Made by a program: the position numbers and the translations under genes
Notes under the pieces: model-generated
Seen by the model: the letters and a program-made list of their open reading frames with translations, nothing else
Databases searched by the model: none
Told to the model about the DNA's origin: nothing
From: Dysidea avara
Lineage: Eukaryota; Porifera; Demospongiae; Dictyoceratida; Dysideidae
Direction: 5' to 3'
DNA length: 64,000 nt
NCBI RefSeq assembly: GCF_963678975.1
Contig: NC_089275.1
Span: 34,358,226-34,422,225, forward strand
Part shown: piece after piece, positions 12,072-23,656 of the stretch
How the letters are laid out: each line of letters starts with the position of its first letter
Position numbering within the stretch: the first letter of the stretch is position 1

Positions 12072-13090
12072 ATGCAGTTACTATCGTACTGTATGACATT
12101 TATGATAATCCATTGTCCTAAAGTGTACCATGTATTTGTATGATTTCAGTGTGACACTAAAACACGAGTTATTATAACTGTGTGCCTGAACGTCACTCAA
12201 GTATGTTTGAATGCAAACCTTCAGTATTGCTGTTTAGCTTTCATTGACCAACTTCCAACTCATTAATTGTGCCTTCCTTGTACAAAGTAAACATGTGACA
12301 GTATGCGTACCTAAGTGTGTTGCTGCACTACCCATAAACATTGCTCAGGGCATACATGTTATGATCAAATGAATCATTGTGGTTAACATTACTGTGTTTT
12401 GCATTGTCTCAGAGAAAGCTTGTTCCTAATGGTTAGACAAAATTCCATGGGATGTGCTATAGAAACCTGGCTTAAAGTATTTTTTATGTATACATGGAAG
12501 TCTATGTATGCAGTAGCTACCATGCATTTGTAGGTGCATGTAAGCTACTTAACTACTATAATATATATTAACATTACACACATATATACTTAGGGATCAT
12601 CCATAATTTTAAGTGAATACTCTTTTTGCTTACTCCCTCCCCCTACCCGAAAGCGTACTGTAAAAATGTTGATGTGATAACTATTGTATGTGATTAATGT
12701 TAATCTAGTTATAAATAATCAGCATTCTTTCAATGTCTACATTCTGACAAGTCAGAGGATTTAGCAAGCAGATGTATTGAAGAAAACCATACTCAAGATA
12801 GCCTTGTGTACACTGCTGCATAGTCAGCTCCTGAAGCAGTTATTCAGAGTCTAGCTGCAACTCGTGCTTTCACCACCTTTAACCTTCTAACCAAAAACTA
12901 ATGCTGAATTATTACTTTATGTGGTGCTACTAAGGCTAACATTTTATTATAAGGCGTACAGGTGAATTTACCCCCTCCCCCATAGTGTACTCTCTATGCT
13001 TGCTGAAAATAATGGGTACTCCCATAGTTATATAATGACATAATTATTTTGTATATAGTCAATGGGAAATATATGCTTAAATTCTCTTAC
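12072..13090. other. Intron of NLR copy 1, right part; no gene seen
   Basis: AT-rich sequence between the last repeat and the Death-domain exon. I see no open frame with domain content and no clear inverted repeat. Confidence 0.5.
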
Positions 13091-13333
13091 GTTCAGGCTT
13101 CATTGCAGATTCTACAGCTTCTGTTAACTGTGACCATGATGCACTTGGAGTGGTTTCAAGCCATATATCCAACATGCGATAGAAACACTCTTTGCAGTTT
13201 CCAGGAACATCCTTGTCTATTACTCTCAAATCTTCAGGTGGAATCTTAAGAAAAGCTCCAATAGCTTTCCAATAACTTGCAAAGCGAGGAATAACATTTT
13301 CAAACAATTCACTAAGTTCTGGTCTCTCAGCAC
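13091..13333 (-). CDS. Death-domain exon of NLR copy 1
   Basis: The exon runs from a 3' splice site (atgtatag ending at 13334) to a strong donor (GTAAGAG starting at 13090). It is 243 bases long and phase 1 at both ends. The roughly 80 encoded residues have the Death-fold pattern: YWKAIGAFLKI in the first helices, CKECFYRMLDIWL, then SASWSQLTEAVESAM with the conserved Trp and Leu. In invertebrate NLRs such a domain at the N-terminus recruits adaptors. Its phase-1 donor fits the phase-1 acceptor of the NACHT exon at 7352, about 5.7 kb downstream on the same strand, which supports one gene. The first exon, carrying the start codon, was not found. This exon itself looks intact even though the downstream exon is broken. 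Confidence 0.7.
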
Positions 13334-13889
13334 CTATACATAATACCATTATTGTAATTTGTATAATGGACAAATTTGCATAGATTACCCACACTATACT
13401 GTATACAGCACATTATGTCTGTCTTCTCCATTACATAATACATATGTGACCCGATTTTGGAAAATCAGTCTTAATATCACACATGAAATAATTAGAATTT
13501 TATAGTTCACTGTGTTACCATTAAGAAATTTGGCACCTATTAGATTATTTCTCAGAGTCTGTAGTAATTCAAGATACTGACTAACATTTGTAACTATTGT
13601 AAAGCTGATTCATTGCTTGGAATATTTAATTTTGTTCATAAATATTTGAGTTGTCAAATGTGACATTAAGACTGATTTCCAAAATTGGGACACATATGCA
13701 ATGAGCTGGCTGTGAACAGGATATACCATACACTAAATAGTTGTGTACAGATTGGAGTGTGAGGGAAACTCTAATGTGAAAAGGAAACCAGTTACAAGTG
13801 CCATTTACTGTGATTGGCCCAGATAGAGCCTATAGTTTTATCTGCCATATCGTGTAGTCAACATTGCCTATGACTTTAATTGAAAGTTA
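13334..13889. other. Upstream intron or flank; no gene seen
   Basis: Sequence 5' of the Death exon on the minus strand. It has no recognisable coding block. A short inverted pair around gtgacccgattttggaaaatcagtcttaatatcaca (near 13446) and gtgacattaagactgatttccaaaattggg (near 13660) suggests a further small inverted-repeat element. Confidence 0.45.
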
Positions 13890-14226
13890 CACTGTGAAAA
13901 AGGTGGGATATAATATGGTATTTCCAGTGGCTTATTGAATACAAATAAGCCTTGATATAAACCCTGTATTATACTCATGTTATACTTTAGTATAATGCAT
14001 ACTATACTATTACATATATGGTTTCAGTTTATTTACCACAATACCTAAAATAGCTTATATCAAATATAATTCCCACACTATACCATCACATATATGGTTT
14101 CAGTATGTTTAACACATTAACTAAAGCCTTACATGTGATTGTTAGTATACTACAGGTTATATCAAGCTTTTTTGTATTCAATAAGCCACTGGATATACCA
14201 TCTTATATCCCTCTTTTTTCATAGTG
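13890..14226. mobile_element. PIF/Harbinger-like MITE with TTA duplication
   Basis: The arms are about 75 bp and start CACTGTGAAAAAGGTGGGAT at the left and CACTATGAAAAAAGAGGGAT (reverse complement) at the right; both continue through CCAGTGGCTTATTGAATACA. TTA flanks both ends (13887-13889, 14227-14229). It has no coding sequence. The 3-bp TTA site is the basis for the superfamily guess. Confidence 0.75.
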
Positions 14227-14376
14227 TTACTCCATGCATTATTGTACACATGCATCTATACCTGCTATATGTATAACTACACATGTCACCATGTTACACT
14301 TTGGTCAATTGGGCAAGGTATAAAGAATGTAAATTGTCTCATATACACATGGAACAGTTTCTATTATGCATCCTAA

Positions 14377-14873
14377 CAGTGTTGGGGCAGTTACTTTTTA
14401 AAGTAACTAGTTATATATCACATACTTGCTACAGAACTATTTAGTTACAGTTACATGTTACCCAAAAAATAAAGTAAGTATAATAATATTACATATTATA
14501 TATTACTTTGTGTCCACAGTTAAGCTGTCACATGTGAAACTAACACCTTATCACATGACATGATTTCATTGTTGGGAAATGTGCAAATCTTGGTTACAAG
14601 TAATTCAGTAGGCTTCATTAAATCGTTGTGGCTAGGCTTCACTCAGTGGATTACTATAACGAGATTAGTTACTTTGTTACTTGTAGTAATAATATTATGT
14701 AATATTAGACTCGTCACAGTAACTATATTACTTAGGTAACGTGTTGCATTTGTAAGTAAAGTAACTTGAGTTATATTACCTGTTTTTATAGCATATTTCA
14801 TTATATTACTTTACCACAAAAGTAATAATATTAGGTAATGCATTACATAAGTAATGCGTTACTCCCAACACTG
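14377..14873. mobile_element. hAT-like MITE, CAGTGTTGGG ends
   Basis: The left end is CAGTGTTGGGGCAGTTACTT and the right end is complementary to CAGTGTTGGGAGTAACGC. The 8-bp flanks catcctaa (14369-14376) and catcctag (14874-14881) differ at one base. The interior is rich in agtaacttag-type repeats. Termini and duplication length fit a non-autonomous hAT element; elements with 'GTTGGGAGTAACGC' ends are common in animal genomes. Confidence 0.75.
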
Positions 14874-15399
14874 CATCCTAGCATCCAAGATTAAATTGCA
14901 AAAACACTGCATTAACTTCAATTCCTAATTGAATCAGAGTGCAAATAACATGCAATTTAACTGGTGATCACTACAGCATTATCATGAATATGAAATTTGG
15001 TATAGGCCTTGTCAACACATGGTGACCTTGTTTTAGTGAGCGTGCATCTTTTTCATAGAAATGACTACTATGGCTTCAAAGAAGAGATTACTGTTTTTCA
15101 TAGAAAATTTTGAGAGTTTTGATAAAGTACTTCAAAAAATTACTCTCATGCTTTAAATTTGTTACAAACATACTTAGGTAGCAGGTGACAAAGTTTAAGA
15201 AGCGTTGAACTAAAACTGTGAGACTAGATCCAAAATTTGTAGAATTCCCATTCTTTAGGTCTAAAATACTAAACTGAGTCTTACAGTCAGTACTTCTAAC
15301 TGGATATGGTGATTTTTAATTACCACAAACACATCTGATGCAAAAGGGGATGGAAAGCAAGCACAGATCAATTAAAACCAAGATTTTGCACGTGAAGCC

Positions 15400-16440
15400 A
15401 GAGGAATTGGTAGCGTGCCCCCTTAATTAAGCTCCATTATTAGCTGTTCAGCTCGCATTTGGGTTTCCTGTGTTTAATTGCGTACCCACAATCGAAGCAA
15501 TCTGCATGCTCGTGTCGATACACTTACGTTGGGCCTCTCAGCAGCATCTTGTCGTTGCTCTTACAACATTATCCACAATCTAAATTCACATGGTCCAATA
15601 TAAATACACTCGCGAAAGCATTCCTGCAGTTTCCCAGGTGAATCACCCAAGTGGAATATATTAAGACACATGGTAGTGTGTCGTGCGGCCCAAGAAGCCG
15701 GCGCGCAACACCCATGAGTATATTGACAGGAAGAAAGAAAACGCAATTTTCGCACCTCCGTAGCTCTGTGCTGCCTTTATGAAACAAGACGATTTTTGCT
15801 GTGGACACTCCCTCCAACTTCAGTACTCCGAATTCCAAATTTGAGCGAAATCGCTTCAAGCGTTCCCGAGATATGCGACTTCAAAAATTGGCTTAGTTTC
15901 TTGGTTTTTTCCTTCTTCCTCTATTCGCACACTTACAAAACTGCTATAAAGCGCGAACTCCTTATCCGATTGCCTTGAAATTTGGCACACAAAAGGGGGA
16001 TATAAAGGCGCATCTCAGTACCAACTTTGGCTGGAATACCATAAACAAGCAAAGAGTTATGAGCGACTATTCACGAAAAATAACACCAATATGTTGTCAC
16101 GCCTACAGGGTAAACCACGTATGGGAAGAAGCTGAAAATCAGTCGGTGAATAGGTTAACTATTGAACCTCAAACCTTTTGTAGTTTGAAAGCAATCGAGC
16201 TAAAAACCAGGAAGATACAATGAAAAAACCAACAGCGTGTAACAATTACGCAACCGAGATTAGCTAATAAAAAACGACTGCTTGCCACGCCTACCAGATA
16301 AACCGCTTGGGGTATTGCTTTGAAAATCGCTGTACAGATGGAGTAATCATCTTAGAAAGGCTTTTCAATGGTGTAGAAGAATCAGACTTAAAACCACGGA
16401 GTTATAACACGAAATCCAACTTGGTGTAGCAAGTGCGAAA
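15400..16440. repeat. Dispersed repeat R1, copy 1
   Basis: Blocks here recur at 53430-53860 in the same order: ctgcctttatgaaa, cgcacacttacaaaa, cttgaaatttggcacaca, gttgtcacgcctacaggg and ttaactattgaacctcaaa. The similarity is interrupted by indels. I see no coding frame shared by both copies. In this copy the repeat runs directly into the CTCTAATAGAG motif cluster and then the satellite, which may mean the three form one composite unit. Confidence 0.55.
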
Positions 16441-16515
16441 TCGAGATACTCTAATAGAGTAGTCATCCTAATAGAGCAGTCATCCTAATAGAGCAGTCAT
16501 CCTAATAGAGCAGTC
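16440..16515. repeat. Short tandem array of the CTCTAATAGAG motif
   Basis: The sequence cgagatactctaatagag is followed by three near-identical repeats of tcctaatagagcagtcat. It is one of at least ten places in the window where this motif appears (see findings). No function is known to me. Confidence 0.7.
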
Positions 16516-17190
16516 ACCCTGAACAGAATTCAAGAGATCAGTTAGAAACAAGTAGCCTGTATAGAGATCAGCTACAAGCAAATCACCCTGTAGAGAGTTC
16601 AGCTACAAACAATTCACCCTGTAAAGAGATCAGCTAGAAGAAGTTACCTTGTAGGGAGTTCAACTACGGAAAGAGATAGTTCAGCTATAAGAAATCACCT
16701 TGTAGAATTCAGCTACAAAGAAACCACCATGTAGAGAGTTCAGCTACAAACAAATCGCCCTGTAGAGAGATCAGTTAGAAGAAGTTACCTTGTAGAGAGT
16801 TCAGCTACAAAGAACCCATTCTGTAAAGAGCTCAGCTGCAATCACCTATACAGAATTCAGCTACAAACAAATCATCCTGTAGAGAGATCAGCTGGAAGAA
16901 TTACCTTGTAAATAGTTCAGCTACAAACAAATCATCCTGTAGAGAGATCAGCTAGAAGAAGTTACCTTGTAGATAGTTCAGCTACAAATAATTCACCCTG
17001 TACAGAGCTCAGTTAGAAGAGGTTCCCTTGTAGAGAGTTCAGCTGCAAACAAATCACTCTGCAGAGAGATCAGCTAGAAGAAATTACCTTGTAGACCGTT
17101 CAGCTACAAACAATTCACCCTGTAGAGAGATCAGCTAGAAGAAGTTACCTTGCAAAGTGTTCAGTTACAAAGAAATCATCATGGAGAGTT
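16516..17190. repeat. Satellite with a unit of about 31 bp, array 1
   Basis: Many tandem units alternate between two versions, one containing tgtagagagatcagctagaa and one containing tgtagagagttcagctacaa, each ending in an accctg or accttg block. The same satellite occurs at 55670-55978, 57289-57344 and 63498-64000. Confidence 0.85.
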
Positions 17191-17370
17191 CTGTAATAAT
17201 TATGTATTACATATATAAAATGTACATTTACTGATAAATCAGAAATATTTAAAGCATTCAACATTTGTTTCATCTTTTTCTTCTTCCTGTGGTAAAGAAA
17301 AAAGATAGGTTATAAAAAACCTCAAAGCCGGCCATAGGCCGGCTTTGGGGTATACAAATACAAAAAGAAG

Positions 17371-17704
17371 TGAAATCTAATCCAAAACAGCCAAGCTGTA
17401 AAAAAAGAATACGGCCCTCAAAAAGGCTATTGTGAAAAAAGATGTGAAATCCAAGGTGGCGGCCAAGAAATGGCTGTAATGGTAGGTTAATGGTAAAAAT
17501 TTTAATAACGACAATTCAGGTGAATTTTGTGTCAATTGACCAAGCGGCACCAAAATTCACCTAAATTGTTGTTATTAAAATTTTTACCATTAACCTACCA
17601 TCACAGCCATTTCTTGGCCGCCAGCTTGGATTTTACATCTTTTTCATCATAGCCTTTTTGAGGGCCACACTCTTTTTTTACAGCTTGGCTGTTTTGGATT
17701 AGAT
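17371..17704. mobile_element. Foldback palindrome with arms of about 150 bp
   Basis: The left arm begins aaatctaatccaaaacagcc and the right arm ends with its complement ggctgttttggattagatt. The arms meet around a loop near 17515-17555 that contains caattgaccaagcggcacc. Blocks such as ggcggccaagaaatggctgt are mirrored exactly. No coding sequence is visible. A short separate hairpin with agccggccataggccggct lies just to the left (about 17325-17346). Confidence 0.7.
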
Positions 17705-17966
17705 TATCCTTATTTCCATACAAAAGCATTATGTCAAAGCATTATAGAGAGAAAATAAATGCCACACATTTAGAAAAGAATGACAGACTAAGGATTTCAC
17801 ATCTTTTTTCACCATAGCCTTTTTGAGGGCCGCACTCTTTTTTTACAGCTTGGCTGTTTTGGATTAGATTATCCTTATTTCCATACAAAAGCATTATAAG
17901 TTTATGCAAAGCATTTACAGAGAGAAAATAGAATGCCACACATTTAGAAAAGAATGACAGACTAAG
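17705..17966. repeat. Direct tandem duplication, unit about 165 bp
   Basis: The block from ttatttccatacaaaagcat through aagaatgacagactaag is present twice (about 17710-17795 and 17878-17966), separated by a copy of the right foldback arm (tttttgagggccgcactc). This looks like a local duplication at the foldback end. The minus-strand open frame here is repeat-derived. Confidence 0.7.
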
Positions 17967-18034
17967 TTGCACAAACAAGGTTCACAAAAACATTGCATGA
18001 AAAGTTCTTATGCAATAAATAAAAATAAAGAAAC

Positions 18035-18112
18035 TGTCACCATGTGGATTTGAACTCATGTAGACTTCACGCTTAAAATGCATGTGTCTTGATCACTTAG
18101 CTAAACCTCCCA
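18035..18112 (-). repeat. tRNA-like sequence, possible SINE head
   Basis: Read on the minus strand, ttagctaagtgatcaa resembles a tRNA box A and gagttcaaatcc resembles box B. Between them is an arm catgcATTTTAAgcgtg with a 7-base loop carrying anticodon TTT (Lys-like). T-arm and acceptor pairings are poor, so it is not a functional tRNA gene. A tRNA-derived SINE or an old tRNA pseudogene are the likely readings. An ATTAG-type simple repeat lies beside it at about 18114-18140. Confidence 0.45.
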
Positions 18113-18216
18113 CATTAGATTAGATTAGATTAGATTAGATTATCAATATGTCAGAGATAGGGTACAAAGAAGACAATGCTTGCAAGGGTGCTCCTCACAA
18201 AAAAGCTTACAAAGAT

Positions 18217-18217
<1 letters not shown>

Positions 18218-18289
<72 letters not shown>
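18218..18289. repeat. (CA)n microsatellite
   Basis: About 36 uninterrupted CA dinucleotides. The open frames reading through it as Thr-His or His-Thr repeats are artefacts of the dinucleotide. Confidence 0.95.
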
Positions 18290-18294
<5 letters not shown>

Positions 18295-18344
18295 AGTTAC
18301 AACAGAACACAGAACAGTTTTAAACTTCACACAAAAAGAAAATG

Positions 18345-18890
18345 ATGAAGTGCAGCTCGAAATGCTTTAGGATTTGATAACTGTAGGATGCAGAGAGGAA
18401 TATAGTGTTCCATAGTAAAGGAGTGTTGATGAAAGAGTAACAATAAGGATTGATAGTCGAGGATGAGATACGCATTGTCTTTTGATGGGACCTAGTGATG
18501 GTGGAAGAAAACTGAAATATCGGGAAAATGGAATGGCTACACTGTTGTGTAGAGTATCATGGGCCAGACTAATAGAAAAGAAAGATCTTCTGGTTTGGAG
18601 TGGTAACCATGTTAAGTTCTTGCTTCTTAAGGCTTAGTCCAGTTATGGCTGACAGAATTCCATCTACGTACTACTGCACACCTACTGTGCATCACGGTAC
18701 TGGATTAATTCTATATAGTTGAAACACATCTTTTGTGTTATGTAGGCACCAAACTAGGCAAGCATATTCTAAAATTGGTCTGACTATAGCTTTGTATGCA
18801 GCTGCTTTAGAACATGAAAATAGTGTGTGATACAAGTAGTTCAGTGAACAGGATGCCTTGATGCTATATAGATGCTTCACATGATCACCC
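18345..18890 (-). pseudogene. LINE reverse-transcriptase C-terminal remnant
   Basis: The minus-strand frame at 18692-18880 reads AYKAIVRPILEYACLVWC, the conserved block after the thumb in CR1/Jockey-like LINE proteins (compare VRPHLEYCVQSWSPY at about 22.77 kb). Further down, other frames keep LLWNT and FINTP-like pieces, so the remainder is frameshifted. It is a 5'-truncated, dead fragment. Confidence 0.65.
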
Positions 18891-19394
18891 CATTAAGCTT
18901 AGAATTGACCCAAGTGCCTGACTACTGATTTTACTGAAATCTATAACATTAATAGGAAGCCATTCAAACCATTTTACAAGGCAGTATACGTTGGCTGGTA
19001 TAGGTTTTTACTTGCAGTTAGCATGAGGTTTACTCTCTACACCCTTGCATTAATCGTGCTGTAAACAATGAATGATGACAGTTAGAAGTTTCCTTTTTAA
19101 TCTTAGGTTATTCTTAGATAATGAGCATTTTGTTTGGCACCAAAACTGCTTTGATATATTCAGCGGCTGGTGAGAAGAATGTGTGAACTCACCCTAATGG
19201 AATCAGACAGACAGATGGCTTTTCAGCGTTTATATAGTACATAGAGATAGACAAATAAATGTGCATGTGGAAAAGGATACTTTTAGGGGGTTACAGGGTG
19301 AAGTCTATAATTTTATATACTAGCTACGTATGATAGTTAGGATGTACCTGTACATTAGCTATGATAGTTAGGGCATAAAATTATTATAGTGCTA
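18891..19394. other. No gene recognised
   Basis: AT-rich sequence between the LINE remnant and a small GC-rich element. No domain-bearing frame and no clear inverted repeat were seen. Confidence 0.5.
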
Positions 19395-19641
19395 TGCATT
19401 TGTCAATTTTAATGCCCCACCCCCAACCTCCTGGCATCCCTACACCCCAGGTGGGGATTTGACATTGCTTCTTGTATCCATCCCTGGGGCAATTGACAAT
19501 TGTAGCCGATTTTGCCCCAGTAGTGGGGAATTTGACACCACGATTTGTCAAATCCCTGTAACCCCCCCCCCCAGGGGGTGGGGGTGGGGTGGAGTATGAA
19601 ACCATAGATACTTCACCCCTATGATGAAACTGACAAGTGCA
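19395..19641. mobile_element. Degraded TTAA-type MITE, GC-rich
   Basis: It shares the blocks caggtggggatttgacattg, cctggggcaattgaca and tttgacaccacgatttgtca with the better-preserved element at 23977-24333. Its ends TGCATTTGTCAATTTTAATG and tgacaagtgca are still recognisably inverted, but the expected TTAA flank is lost on one side. The interior hairpins are very G/C-rich. Confidence 0.6.
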
Positions 19642-19887
19642 TTAGCTATAGCTACCTCCCAAAATCCTGGGGGACTGGGTGAGCACACACAATATCCATT
19701 ACCATGAATGGAAAAAAGCGAGCTTAGCTACTTGTTTTTCCGCTGGGAACAATTTCCATTAATGGTGTTGACGCCATGACGGAGTTATCAACACACAACA
19801 GTATAAGTACTTTCACCAGTATCATGTAGCTAAGGTATAGTGTCAATTCTCGATCGGGTTGAAACTACTTTACCTTCTCCTCAATGT

Positions 19888-21595
19888 TAGGGTCCGCAAC
19901 GCGAAAAATCGATATCCTCCAATCAACTACCTAACTATTGCCATGTGTTAGGCTAGGTGTAACTTGAATAACACCAGCGTGGCAGCCAAGTTTGTCACTT
20001 TCTTCTGGTAGAAAACGATACAAATGTCTTAAAATCACGTGATTTATCGTTGCAGCAGTTCGTAGGGCTCTTCGTATGCCACGATATTCACTCTCAACAT
20101 TGTTCAAGTAGTCTATCATCAACTCAAAGTATTGGTGGTTTGATTTTATTGGTCAGTTTCTGGTGGCAGCACGATCTGTGTGCCTTTTTGGCGACAGACA
20201 AAATGTTTCTTGCTCTAGAGCACAGGACAAGCAGAGCAGCAACTGCGCCGTGGGTCAGCAATGACCAGTACTAGGTAAAGTACCTGCATGCGGAGTATGG
20301 TTATAATTGAAGCTTGTTAGCCATCTGGCTGAGTCATCTATATGCTGAAATTCGACCAAAATGACGCGATTTTTGCAAACAAACACCAGAATGGTTGATA
20401 CATCAGTGAGACAGTCTCCAACAGCAAGGATACGAAGCTTAAAAACACTTAACAATACGGCTATCTCACCCAGTAAACGCATAGAGGTGATAGAGCAATC
20501 CAATGGCAATGCATGAAATAGGCACTCGCGTGATTGAAATTCAAATCGCGGAAATACCCTGAAATCGCTTTCATTCTGAATAGGAACCATGCAGTGTGTT
20601 CCTCTTGTAAATATTTGTGTTAATTGTTCACTCAGGCGTGGTCTGGTCCAGTGCAGGTGTGTTTTATGCTGCGATAGCATCAAAGGGAGAGTCTTAGACT
20701 TTTTTTTTTAAAGAAAGAAGAACCGGCCCAAGTTGGCACTCCCATCCACCACACTCTACTCTACGCTAAGATGTTCTATAAAATGGGTTTAGCCTTTTCC
20801 TACACCTACAGAGCTACTGAAACAGAACCTACGGAACACAGAATCTCAGACTACTGGGCTAATCGAGATGTTGAACCTAATGCACACAAACTGATTGTCA
20901 CTTGATTCCAAGTGATTTTAATGTAATTGGAATAGATTATGGCTGTATTTCCGAGATTTGAATATCGATCACGTGAGTGCCTATTTCATGCATTGGATTG
21001 CTCTATGCGTTTACTGGGCGAGATAACCGTATTGTTAGGTGTTTATAAGCTTCGTATCCTTGCTGTTGGAGACTGTCTCACTGATGTATCAACCATTCTG
21101 GTATTTGTTTGCAAAAATCGCGTAGTTTTGGCTGAATTTCAGCATATAGATGGCTCAGCCAGATGGCTAACAAGCTTCTATTATAACCATACTCCGCATG
21201 CAGGTACTTTACCTAGTACTGGTCATTGCTGACCCACGGCGCAGTTGCTGCTCTGCTTGTCCTGTGCTCCAGAGCAAGAAACATTTTGTCTGTCGCCAAG
21301 AAGCTGCACAGATCGTGCTGCCACCAGAAACTGACCAATAAAATCAAACCACCAATACTTTGAGTTGATGATAGACTACTTGAACAATGTTGAGAGTGAA
21401 TATCGTGGCATACGAAGAACCCTACGAACTGCTGCAACGAAAAATCACGTGATTTTAAGACATTTGTATCGTTTTCTACCAGAAGTGACAAATTTGGCTG
21501 CCACGCTGGTGTTATTCAAATTACACTTAGCCTAACACATGACAATAGTTAGGTACTTGATTGGAGGATATCGATTTTTCGCGTTGCAGACCCTA
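19888..21595. mobile_element. Foldback element of the TAGGGTCC family, copy H1
   Basis: Inverted arms of about 680 bp (roughly 19888-20570 and 20935-21595) surround a unique centre of about 365 bp. Ends are TAGGGTCCGCAACGCGAAAA and the complement of TAGGGTCTGCAACGCGAAAA, flanked by an exact 7-bp duplication tcaatgt (19881-19887, 21596-21602). Each arm contains the same open frame of about 95 codons (minus strand 20255 upward, plus strand 20939-21232) with LRILAVGDCLTDVSTILVF. TAGGG ends look hAT-like, but hAT elements usually make 8-bp duplications. No transposase was recognised. Confidence 0.8.
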
Positions 21596-21639
21596 TCAAT
21601 GTTGACCATCGTGATGTCAGTTCGCTACATTAATAATCA

Positions 21640-23299
21640 ACTTGATGTACCATGAATGATAACTATGAGGCCAGTACCACTGACCTCAGGCCTTGATCTC
21701 GTTACACCGTTATTAAATTGTCCAGATATCAGTAGCGAAAAAGAGCCTGATTGTGGGAGCTGTTTTTCTTCCAGTGTTCTCAAGGCTTGTGCCCATACAC
21801 TTTGCACTCCTTTAACCATGCTATTCCATCAGTCCTTGACTAGTGGAGATCTCCCTTGCGAATGGAAGAAAGCCCACGTAATACCAGTATATAAGAAAGG
21901 TTCTAAGTTTAAGGCTACCAACTACAGACCAATCAGTCTGACATCTACTGTGGTTAAAATTTTAGAATCTATTATTCGTACAGAGTTATTTGACTTTCTC
22001 TTAGAAAATAACATTCTTAACCATCAGCAACATGGTTTTGTGTGCAACAAGTCATGTTTAACTAATTTGTTGGAAACCTTTGAAGACTGGACAAGTGCGG
22101 TGGACCAGGGTTATGGGGTTGATGTGGTATACCTGGATTACAGTAAGGCATTTGACTCTGTACCACATCGTAGATTGATTTCTAAACTTAAAGCATACGG
22201 TGTGCATGGAAATTTGTCCCTGTGGTTATCCAATTTTCTCACAAATCGTTTTCAGAGAGTAGCTAGTGGTTAATGGGTCTCAGTCAGATTTTCAGAGTGG
22301 AGTACCTCAAGGTTCAGTCTTGGGTCCCTTATTATTTATACTGTATGTCAACGATGTGCCTGACCTCATTGAGAGTAATTTGAAGATGTTTGCAGATGAC
22401 ACCAAGATATACTCGGTCATTAAATCTTTTCATGACAGCCTTAAACTACAACATGATATCAACAAGTTAATGCAATGGTCAAGTGTTTGGTTGCTTAGAT
22501 TTAACGCAGCCAAATGCAAAGTAATGCAGATTGGTAACTTTCTTCCTGCATCATACACCATGTACGATGGCACTACAAATGTATCTACTGACCTAGAACT
22601 AGTGAACGAGGAGAAGGACCTTGGAGTGTGGTGCACAAGTGATCTCAAGCCATCTCTACACTGCCAAAAAGCTGCAGTCAAGGCTACACAGGTTCTTGGG
22701 CTTATTAGGCGATCTTTTAGAATTGACTCTACTGATATGTTTATATTTCTGTATAAGATGTATGTTCGACCGCATTTGGAATACTGTGTGCAATCTTGGA
22801 GTCCGTACTTGGCCAGAGACATCGACACCCTTGAAAAGGTTCAGAGACGTGCAACTAAACACCTTCGCGGATTAGCCCACTTGACTTATGAAAGCCGTCT
22901 TGAAATTCTGGATCTCTATTCTCTATATTGCAGACGTCAAAGGGGTTATATGATTGAAACATATAAGATACTTAAACGACATTATGACTTGGACCCATCT
23001 ACATTTTTAACTTTAAATACTGCTACCACCAGGGGCCACTCTCTTAAGCTTTTTAAAGAAAGATCAAGATTACTTGTTAGGCAGAACTTTTTACAAATAG
23101 AATAGTCAATCTATGGAACTCCTTACCTGACTTTATCATTTCAGCACCAACAGTTGCAACCTTCAAGCTGCGCTTGGATAATTTTTGGAAGCAATCTAGA
23201 TATGGGCACCTTCAAAGGCCTGCGGCCTAGCCTGGCAAGTTAGCTTGCCTTGGCATCTACAAGCCCATTAAATAATAATAATAATAATAATAATAATAA
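21640..23299 (+). pseudogene. 5'-truncated LINE, CR1/Jockey-like, frameshifted
   Basis: Reverse-transcriptase motifs appear in order: KKGSKFKATNYRPISLTS (about 21893), the catalytic Asp block LDYSKAFDSVPH (about 22135), SGVPQGSVLGPLLFILYVND (about 22298), FADDTKIY (about 22389), and the C-terminal PHLEYCVQSWSPY and LWNSLPD blocks. The enzyme copies RNA into DNA at the insertion site. The endonuclease and 5' part are missing. There is a frameshift near 22260 (between FLTNRFQRV and NGSQSDFQ) and a second in a T-run near 23087. The 3' end is an (AAT)n tail at about 23270-23299, a known kind of LINE tail. It starts only about 40 bp after the H1 foldback element. Confidence 0.85.
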
Positions 23300-23621
23300 G
23301 TGACTCTCTTATACAATGTACTACCTGTCACTAATGACAAACAGTAGTGAGCCGGCGGAACAAGGAGCAATCGAGGAGTCGTTCTGCCAAACGCTAACCG
23401 GCGCTGTGGTGAGTGTGGTCTTTTCAAAAAAATAATCAGATGGCGAGTACTGAATTAATACAAAGGGCACAATAACAATACTAGCTCCGAAAAAAAAAAC
23501 ACTAGTGGACATTTAATCAAGTTTAGTCACGGCTGAAATAGGTGCACTGGTGTGGTCAAACATGTACTGAGATGATATGCACCGCCATCGCAGGCTAGGT
23601 GCGCCTGGTTTACCGAAATCA
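23300..23621. other. No gene recognised
   Basis: Sequence between the LINE tail and a small hairpin. No coding domain or clear repeat seen. Confidence 0.45.
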
Positions 23622-23656
23622 TAGATACTACACCCCCCGGGTGTGTAGTATCTATG
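23622..23656. repeat. CATAGATACTA hairpin
   Basis: catagatactacacc and its complement form a tight hairpin around ccccgg. Its right end supplies gtatctatg, the 9-bp target duplication of the adjoining element. A similar hairpin at 26748-26777 carries no insertion. Confidence 0.7.

Noticed and set aside
16516..17190. A CRISPR array
   Set aside because: The repeats are contiguous degenerate satellite units without unique spacers, in an animal genome context.
18035..18112. A functional tRNA-Lys gene
   Set aside because: Box-like blocks and an anticodon arm exist, but acceptor and T stems do not pair well; kept only as a tRNA-like repeat.
18148..18370. His/Thr-rich proteins near 18.2 kb
   Set aside because: They are translations of a CA dinucleotide repeat.
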